DNA of 11,569 nucleotides, from positions 1 through 11,569 of the forward strand of contig JAPKAJ010000059.1 in the NCBI GenBank assembly GCA_028825345.1. The letters are read 5' to 3'. The stretch comes from Arenicellales bacterium (lineage in GTDB: Bacteria; Pseudomonadota; Gammaproteobacteria; Arenicellales; UBA868). The stretch's first letter is position 1. Every line of letters starts with the position of its first letter. Under the pieces are notes generated by a model. The model was not told where the DNA came from. It was given only the letters and a program-made list of their open reading frames with translations, and searched no databases. Shown piece after piece: positions 7,926 to 11,569 of this stretch. A program made the translations under genes and the position numbers.

Positions 7926-8678
7926 ATGAACCAAATTGATCTTTCCGGGCGTACGGCGGTGGTAACCGGTGGTGCGCAGGGGATTGGGTTAAGCATCATT
8001 ACCCGATTTTTGGCGTCTGGAGCAAAGGTGAGCTTGTGGGATCAGGACGCCTCTTTGCTGCAAGAAACGTGCGCGCAACTGGAATCACAAGGGGCCGTAC
8101 ACTCGGTTGCGGTCGAACTTACTGATCCTCAAGCGGTCGCCCAAGCGACTTCTGAGACAGCCAGTGCACTGGGCGGAATCGATATTTTTGTTAATAACGC
8201 CGGGATTGCTGGCCCTACCGGGCCTTCCTGGGAATATCCACTGGAAGATTGGCAACGCGTGATCGACGTCGATCTTAACGCCGTGTATTACTGCTGCAGG
8301 GCTGTTGTTCCTATTATGCGAGAACAGGATTACGGCCGTATCGTCAACGTGGCATCGATAGCGGGTAAAGAAGGTAATCCCAATGCTGCGGCATACAGCG
8401 CCGCAAAGGCCGGCGTGATCGCATTAACCAAATCGATAGCCAAAGAAACGGCGGACAAAAACCTTTCTATAAATTGCATTACGCCCGCCGCCGCCCGAAC
8501 CCGTATCTTTGATCAGATCAGCCAGCAACATATCGACTATATGCTGTCCAAGATCCCGCGCGGGCGGTTTGTCCAAGTTGAAGAGATTGCAGCGATGGTC
8601 GCCTGGCTTGTATCCGAGGAGAATTCCTTTACAACCGGTGGCGTGTTTGATCTGAGTGGCGGACGGGCGACCTATTAG
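7926..8678 (+). CDS. Short-chain dehydrogenase/reductase (classical SDR), NAD-type
   Basis: Cytoplasmic oxidoreductase of 250 residues, normal for classical SDRs. Coenzyme motif TGGAQGIG (14-21), Asp39 at the end of the second strand favouring NAD, NNAG (90-93), and the catalytic tetrad Asn118, Ser144, Tyr157 and Lys161 are all intact. The region after the active site reads CITPAAARTRIF (184-195) rather than the usual PG-containing motif, and the chain ends SGGRATY. I associate this form with SDRs in sugar-acid gene clusters, such as 2-keto-3-deoxy acid dehydrogenases, but this is recollection, not proof. It follows the enolase-superfamily gene by 82 bases and could oxidise that enzyme's product. 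FabG-type annotation would be misleading. Confidence 0.9.
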   Translation: MNQIDLSGRTAVVTGGAQGIGLSIITRFLASGAKVSLWDQDASLLQETCAQLESQGAVHSVAVELTDPQAVAQATSETASALGGIDIFVNNAGIAGPTGPSWEYPLEDWQRVIDVDLNAVYYCCRAVVPIMREQDYGRIVNVASIAGKEGNPNAAAYSAAKAGVIALTKSIAKETADKNLSINCITPAAARTRIFDQISQQHIDYMLSKIPRGRFVQVEEIAAMVAWLVSEENSFTTGGVFDLSGGRATY

Positions 8679-8711
8679 GTTGCGCTCAATGTTGCCCCTG
8701 CGACCACGAGC

Positions 8712-8728
8712 GCCGCTTGCAGAGCGGC
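8712..8728 (+). repeat. Short hairpin upstream of the ketopantoate-reductase-like gene
   Basis: Perfect six-base arms GCCGCT and AGCGGC enclose a five-base loop. Only two T residues follow, so this is not a convincing intrinsic terminator. It lies in the 91-base gap after the SDR stop. Confidence 0.4.
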
Positions 8729-8740
8729 TTCAGCTTCAGT

Positions 8741-8752
8741 GGCCGATCGGCC
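8741..8752. promoter_or_regulatory. Twelve-base perfect palindrome touching the ribosome binding site
   Basis: GGCCGATCGGCC is fully self-complementary and is followed directly by GGAGA (8753-8757), the only candidate Shine-Dalgarno for the gene starting at 8770. It could be an operator or a small RNA stem that limits ribosome access; function is inferred from position. Confidence 0.35.
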
Positions 8753-8769
8753 GGAGATAATTAACGAAC

Positions 8770-9720
8770 ATGCGAATTGCAATCATGGGTGCGGGCGGTG
8801 TGGGTGGTTTTTTGGGAGGAAAGCTGGCGCTTGCAGGAGGAGACGTGGTGTTTGTCGCCCGGGGCAAGCATTTAGAGGCGCTGCGTACACACGGGCTGCG
8901 TATTGTTGGTGCAGAGGAATTCACCGTCTCACCCGTTACTGTGTCGGATCAACCCCAGGTGCTGGGCGAGGTGGATGTCGTTCTTTTTTGCGTCAAGCTC
9001 TATGACACCGAGAGCGCAGCAGCCCAACTGGAGCCGCTACTTGCAGATCATACGGTGGTGGTTACGCTCCAAAACGGGGTCGAGAGCCTGCAGCGAATCG
9101 GCAGCGTGATTGGCAAAGAGCGGGTACTGGCTGGCGCTGCCTATTTTCCGGCCAGCATCAATTCACCGGGCGAGATCATCTTTAAGGGCTCAATTCCGGG
9201 TAAGCCGCTGGTCGAGGTGGCAGAGCCACAGGACGGTTCGAGTGACCGTGCAGAACAATTGATTCAAGAGATGCAAAATGCCGGGATTGCAGCTGCCCTC
9301 AACACAAATGCAAACCTGATGCTGTGGGAAAAATTTTGTTGGATTGCAGGTGTGAGCGGTGTAACGGCTGTAACTAGACAGCCGATTGGCATCATACGGG
9401 CTGACCCCGACATGCGCTCTTTGTTTGCTGGCTGTATCCGCGAGTGCGTGGCGGTGGGGCGAGCTGTCGGGGTGCCGCTCGATGCAGCCCTGGAGGAGCG
9501 GTTGATGGGCCTGCTCGAAACCAATCCGGCGCAGGGTACGAGCTCTTTATTTGTTGATCTGGAACGGGGCCGGGCGCTCGAGTTGGATGGATTGTCGGGC
9601 GCCGTTCAGCGGCTAGGGCAGGAGTACGATGTGCCTACGCCGGTGACATCAGCCGTCTACGCTGCTCTGAAGCCGTTTCGTACAGGCGATACAGCACACT
9701 CATCTGCCAAGCGCCCCTGA
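8770..9720 (+). CDS. Ketopantoate-reductase-family (ApbA/PanE-like) oxidoreductase with altered substrate pocket
   Basis: Predicted cytoplasmic NADP-type reductase of 316 residues, close to the family norm of about 300. The dinucleotide-binding motif is GAGGVGG (7-13), and Arg31 in the following VARG turn fits NADP. Lys76 in FCVKLYD, Asn102 in LQNG, catalytic Lys188 in WEKF and Glu271 in LELDG correspond to conserved family residues. Aligned to E. coli PanE, the two asparagines that hold ketopantoate (Asn180 and Asn184 there) fall on Ile192 and Ser196. Coenzyme A precursor synthesis is therefore doubtful; a catabolic reductase of another 2-oxo or 2-hydroxy acid fits better, and the neighbours agree. 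GGAGA lies 12 bases before the ATG, a long spacing. The gene converges on the second SDR with only 16 bases between stops. Confidence 0.87.
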   Translation: MRIAIMGAGGVGGFLGGKLALAGGDVVFVARGKHLEALRTHGLRIVGAEEFTVSPVTVSDQPQVLGEVDVVLFCVKLYDTESAAAQLEPLLADHTVVVTLQNGVESLQRIGSVIGKERVLAGAAYFPASINSPGEIIFKGSIPGKPLVEVAEPQDGSSDRAEQLIQEMQNAGIAAALNTNANLMLWEKFCWIAGVSGVTAVTRQPIGIIRADPDMRSLFAGCIRECVAVGRAVGVPLDAALEERLMGLLETNPAQGTSSLFVDLERGRALELDGLSGAVQRLGQEYDVPTPVTSAVYAALKPFRTGDTAHSSAKRP

Positions 9721-9736
9721 TCGGAGTCGACATTCG

Positions 9737-10495
9737 TTAGACGCAGCGGCCGCCATCCACCTCCATGGTTATGCCGGTGATGAAGGCGGCGTCGTCGCTG
9801 GCTAGAAACAGCGCTGCTGCGGCCACATCGGAAGGGGTTGAAAAACGCCCTATGGGAATCGTGGCTTCGAACTTTTTCCGGTTCTCTGGGGTATCGGGAA
9901 CGCCCATAAAGGTCTCGAGCATTCCGGTCTCTCCTATCACCGGGCACAATGCATTGATGCGGATCTGATCGCTCGCGTACTCGACCGCCAATGCTTTGGT
10001 AAGGTTGCTTACCGCCCCCTTGGAGCTGCAATACACAGCAAGGCCGGGCCGTGGCCGAAGCGCCGCTGTGGAAGAGGTATTAATAATACAGCCGTGACCT
10101 TGCTTCTGGAAAGTGGGGATAACTTCCTGGATAGCGATGTAAACGGCCTTAACATTAACGTTATACACTCGATCGAACTCTTCCTCAGTGACTTGCGTAA
10201 AATTTTTATTCGGATGCGAAAAACCGGCATTGTTGATCAAGATGTCGAGTTGTCCAGAATGTGCCACGGCCTTTGCAATCATCTGTTGGGTATCAGATCG
10301 CGATGTGACATCTGCATGAACGTATATCGCATCCCCGCCAGAATCTCTAATCTCGCTTGCCGTTGATTCTCCGGCTTGGTCGTTGACATCAGCGACTACC
10401 ACCGAAGCGCCCTCGCGCGCGAAGCGCTGGGCAATGCCGGCGCCGAATCCAGAGGCGCCTCCGGTCACGATAGCCGTCTTATTTTCTAATCGCAT
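9737..10495 (-). CDS. Short-chain dehydrogenase/reductase (classical SDR), NAD-type, convergent to the catabolic unit
   Basis: Cytoplasmic oxidoreductase of 252 residues. TGGASGFG (11-18), Asp36 for NAD preference, NNAG (88-91), and the tetrad Asn114, Ser142, Tyr155 and Lys159 are all present. The C-terminal FITGITMEVDGG (238-249) is standard. A strong AAAGGAAAG ribosome binding site precedes the ATG with 8 bases between the AGGA core and the start, supporting it. It is transcribed alone from its own promoter (10521-10549), toward the ketopantoate-reductase-like gene. It is clearly diverged from the first SDR, so the two are not a recent duplication. Annotation as glucose dehydrogenase-like or FabG-like would be equally uncertain; the substrate is probably a sugar, alcohol or hydroxy acid of the same pathway. 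Confidence 0.9.
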   Translation of the reverse strand: MRLENKTAIVTGGASGFGAGIAQRFAREGASVVVADVNDQAGESTASEIRDSGGDAIYVHADVTSRSDTQQMIAKAVAHSGQLDILINNAGFSHPNKNFTQVTEEEFDRVYNVNVKAVYIAIQEVIPTFQKQGHGCIINTSSTAALRPRPGLAVYCSSKGAVSNLTKALAVEYASDQIRINALCPVIGETGMLETFMGVPDTPENRKKFEATIPIGRFSTPSDVAAAALFLASDDAAFITGITMEVDGGRCV

Positions 10496-10520
10496 GAGTA
10501 CTTTCCTTTAGTGAACAATG

Positions 10521-10549
10521 GTTATCGAGTAATGGCCGAATCCGGTCAA
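10521..10549 (-). promoter_or_regulatory. Sigma-70-type promoter for the convergent SDR
   Basis: On the minus strand TTGACC (5 of 6 to consensus) and GATAAC (4 of 6) are separated by exactly 17 bases. The predicted start point leaves a leader of about 20 bases holding the AAAGGAAAG ribosome binding site. Confidence 0.5.
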
Positions 10550-10714
10550 TCAGGAAATAATTGTTGGCAACATGTTGATTAATGGTTACCCTGCTTAGGG
10601 TCGACCGAGATCATACATTACCTATTAAGTTAACGAAATAGAGCCTGTGCCGGGCCATTTAATGGAAATGTCTGCGGGCGAAACGGATCACTAGGGTTTG
10701 TGATGAGTAATCCC

Positions 10715-10742
10715 TTAACATCAACACATGCATTGATTTAAT
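10715..10742 (+). promoter_or_regulatory. Candidate sigma-70-type promoter for the small secreted protein
   Basis: TTAACA and TTTAAT each match consensus at 5 of 6 positions and are 16 bases apart. The implied leader is about 75 bases. The -35 box overlaps the right arm of an inverted repeat (AGGGTTT/AATCCCT, one mismatch), a possible regulator site. Confidence 0.4.
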
Positions 10743-10822
10743 GGCAATGAAAGCACAACAAAGAACTCCACAGCCCGACACGCCTCCTGGCTGCTTTTCC
10801 CTGACAGGATTAAGATAGCGGT

Positions 10823-11317
10823 ATGAAGGTGCTTTACACATTTGTTTGCCTACTTCTTGTCAGTCATTTCGCACAAGCCGGAACAACGTTATCGCCGGAA
10901 CAGGAAGCGGCTTATAAGCAGGGTTTGGAGCGGCCAGCCGTTAGGGCAATTCGCCAATATATTGACGACTGTCTGGCTGAAAAGCCGAAAATTGGTTACC
11001 CCTGTGAATTTACATGGGATACAGTAAAAGGGAAGTCGATAGAGGAGTTAGGGGTCGATAAAATACGTGGTCGTTTTATGGTTTTGAGGTTTGCACCATT
11101 CGACTCCACAGGAGAGGTGTCTGCCCGTGGCGATCTGGTTACGGTGCTATTTGATGCTCCACCACATTGGATGTTTACGGTATCCGTGGTTTATCAGGGC
11201 GAAGAAAAATATCCGGTCATTCTAGGATTTTATCCGGTTGAAATGACACCGGAAAAACGGCAAAAGTTAGCAGACGATCTAAGCGTCTATCTCAACGATA
11301 ATTCGTTTACCCGATAG
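10823..11317 (+). CDS. Small secreted protein of unknown function
   Basis: I do not recognise this family. The 164-residue product begins with a classic Sec signal peptide: Lys2, a hydrophobic core at about 3-15, and a probable signal peptidase I site after AQA (17-19). The mature protein of about 145 residues contains two cysteines, Cys50 and Cys61, in the stretch CLAEKPKIGYPC, which could form a disulfide in the periplasm. An Ala/Glu/Gln-rich helix-like start is followed by alternating hydrophobic strands around 84-135 and a charged C-terminal helix. There is no lipobox or membrane anchor. The ribosome binding site is weak. It is a single gene with its own candidate promoter and lower GC than the catabolic block, so it is probably unrelated to it. 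Confidence 0.75.
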   Translation: MKVLYTFVCLLLVSHFAQAGTTLSPEQEAAYKQGLERPAVRAIRQYIDDCLAEKPKIGYPCEFTWDTVKGKSIEELGVDKIRGRFMVLRFAPFDSTGEVSARGDLVTVLFDAPPHWMFTVSVVYQGEEKYPVILGFYPVEMTPEKRQKLADDLSVYLNDNSFTR

Positions 11318-11382
11318 TTATTTCGAGCCCCGCTACCTTGGTTTCTTTTGTGGGACAAGAATAGGGATCCAACATAAGCCAT

Positions 11383-11434
11383 AATTATTCTTTCTGCGTT
11401 ATCTTAACCATACTTAAGAAGGAAAATTATTCTT
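11383..11434 (+). repeat. Ten-base direct repeat pair enclosing an inverted repeat
   Basis: AATTATTCTT occurs at 11383-11392 and 11425-11434. Between them TCTTAA (11402-11407) and TTAAGA (11414-11419) form perfect six-base arms around CCATAC. No T-run follows on either strand, so a terminator is unlikely. Confidence 0.35.
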
Positions 11435-11448
11435 GATATCTTGCTTGT

Positions 11449-11484
11449 GCTAACGCCAATGCTAATGCTAAAGCACTAGCTGAT
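11449..11484 (+). repeat. Degenerate hexamer tandem repeat (GCTAAY-like, six units)
   Basis: Six consecutive units GCTAAC, GCCAAT, GCTAAT, GCTAAA, GCACTA and GCTGAT. Read on the minus strand they encode alternating Ala and Leu within a 22-codon frame at 11427-11495. Confidence 0.45.
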
Positions 11485-11497
11485 CTTACTGTCATGC

Positions 11498-11569
11498 ATG
11501 CCCTCTTACCAAGATTCCAGTATCTTCCTGACTATCAAAGGTGGGGTAGTCGGTCTAACAGACTTTGCG
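11498..11569 (+). CDS. Possible start of a gene running off the right edge
   Basis: An ATG at 11498 opens 24 codons with no stop before the window ends, beginning MPSYQDSSIFLTIKGG. No Shine-Dalgarno precedes it and the family is not recognisable from so few residues. It may be chance. The preceding stretch 11318-11497 shows only the repeats listed and no convincing terminator for the secreted-protein gene. Confidence 0.2.
   Translation, partial: MPSYQDSSIFLTIKGGVVGLTDFA

Larger units (their letters stand above)
10496..10822. other. 327-base intergenic region with two outward promoters and several inverted repeats
   Basis: No credible gene lies here. Besides the two promoters listed, it holds CAACATGTTG (10568-10577, overlapped by the inverted repeat TGTTG-G-CAACA), the stem ACCCT/AGGGT with loop GCTT (10588-10601), GGTCGACC (10599-10606), nested inverted repeats at 10687-10715, and CAGCC/GGCTG followed by four T residues (10771-10797). 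Composition is AT-richer than the genes to the left. The symmetric motifs could be operators. Confidence 0.5.

Noticed and set aside
9721..9736. Bidirectional terminator between convergent genes
   Set aside because: The 16-base gap has no stem with T-runs; termination must lie within the coding ends or be Rho-dependent.
10771..10797. CAGCC/GGCTG hairpin followed by TTTT as an intrinsic terminator or small RNA end
   Set aside because: The stem is only five bases with a 13-base loop, the T-run is short, and no plus-strand gene ends upstream of it.
10659..10841. 60-codon minus-strand frame in the right intergenic region
   Set aside because: It overlaps the start of the secreted-protein gene, crosses that gene's candidate promoter, has no clear ribosome binding site, and its product has no family-like features.
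1..11569. CRISPR array, tRNA, prophage, transposase or toxin-antitoxin system
   Set aside because: No regularly spaced repeats, cloverleaf-like segments, recombinase motifs or paired small genes were seen anywhere in the window.

Overview
The window looks like chromosomal DNA of a moderate-GC bacterium. I infer Pseudomonadota, probably Gammaproteobacteria, from protein style, AGGA-type ribosome binding sites and dense same-strand gene packing; no rRNA or marker gene is present to settle this. It holds nine complete protein genes, one gene cut by the left edge, and an AT-richer right flank. I see no tRNA, rRNA, CRISPR array, insertion sequence or transcription regulator.

Left block (1-5305, minus strand). 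In transcription order: a RidA-family protein, a D-2-hydroxyacid dehydrogenase, an ABC transporter ATPase, a large fused permease/GldG-like auxiliary protein, and the first codons of a further membrane-anchored protein. Gaps are 42, 69, 1 and 3 bases, so all five could share a transcript. Functionally they fall into two parts: metabolic enzymes (RidA, dehydrogenase) and a GldA/GldF/GldG-type ABC-2 system of unknown cargo.

Middle block (5454-9720, plus strand). Diverging from ridA across a 148-base spacer are an MFS transporter, an enolase-superfamily enzyme with every mandelate-racemase catalytic residue, an NAD-type short-chain dehydrogenase (SDR), and a ketopantoate-reductase-like protein. 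Facing this block is a second SDR (9737-10495, minus) with its own recognisable promoter.

Read together, the MFS carrier, enolase-superfamily enzyme, two SDRs, ketopantoate-reductase-like protein, 2-hydroxyacid dehydrogenase and RidA look like an uptake and breakdown locus for a hydroxy acid, most likely an acid sugar or related alpha-hydroxycarboxylate. The enolase-type enzyme would racemise or dehydrate the acid, the dehydrogenases would oxidise or reduce intermediates, and RidA would clear reactive side products. The substrate cannot be read from sequence. No aldolase, kinase, fumarylacetoacetate-hydrolase-type lyase or regulator lies inside the window, so the pathway is incomplete here. 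RidA and the ketopantoate-reductase-like protein both depart from their archetypes at substrate-binding residues, which suggests non-canonical roles.

Right flank (10496-11569). A 327-base intergenic region carries a promoter for each neighbour and several inverted repeats. It is followed by a small secreted protein of unknown function and a non-coding or partly coding AT-rich tail with a degenerate hexamer repeat.
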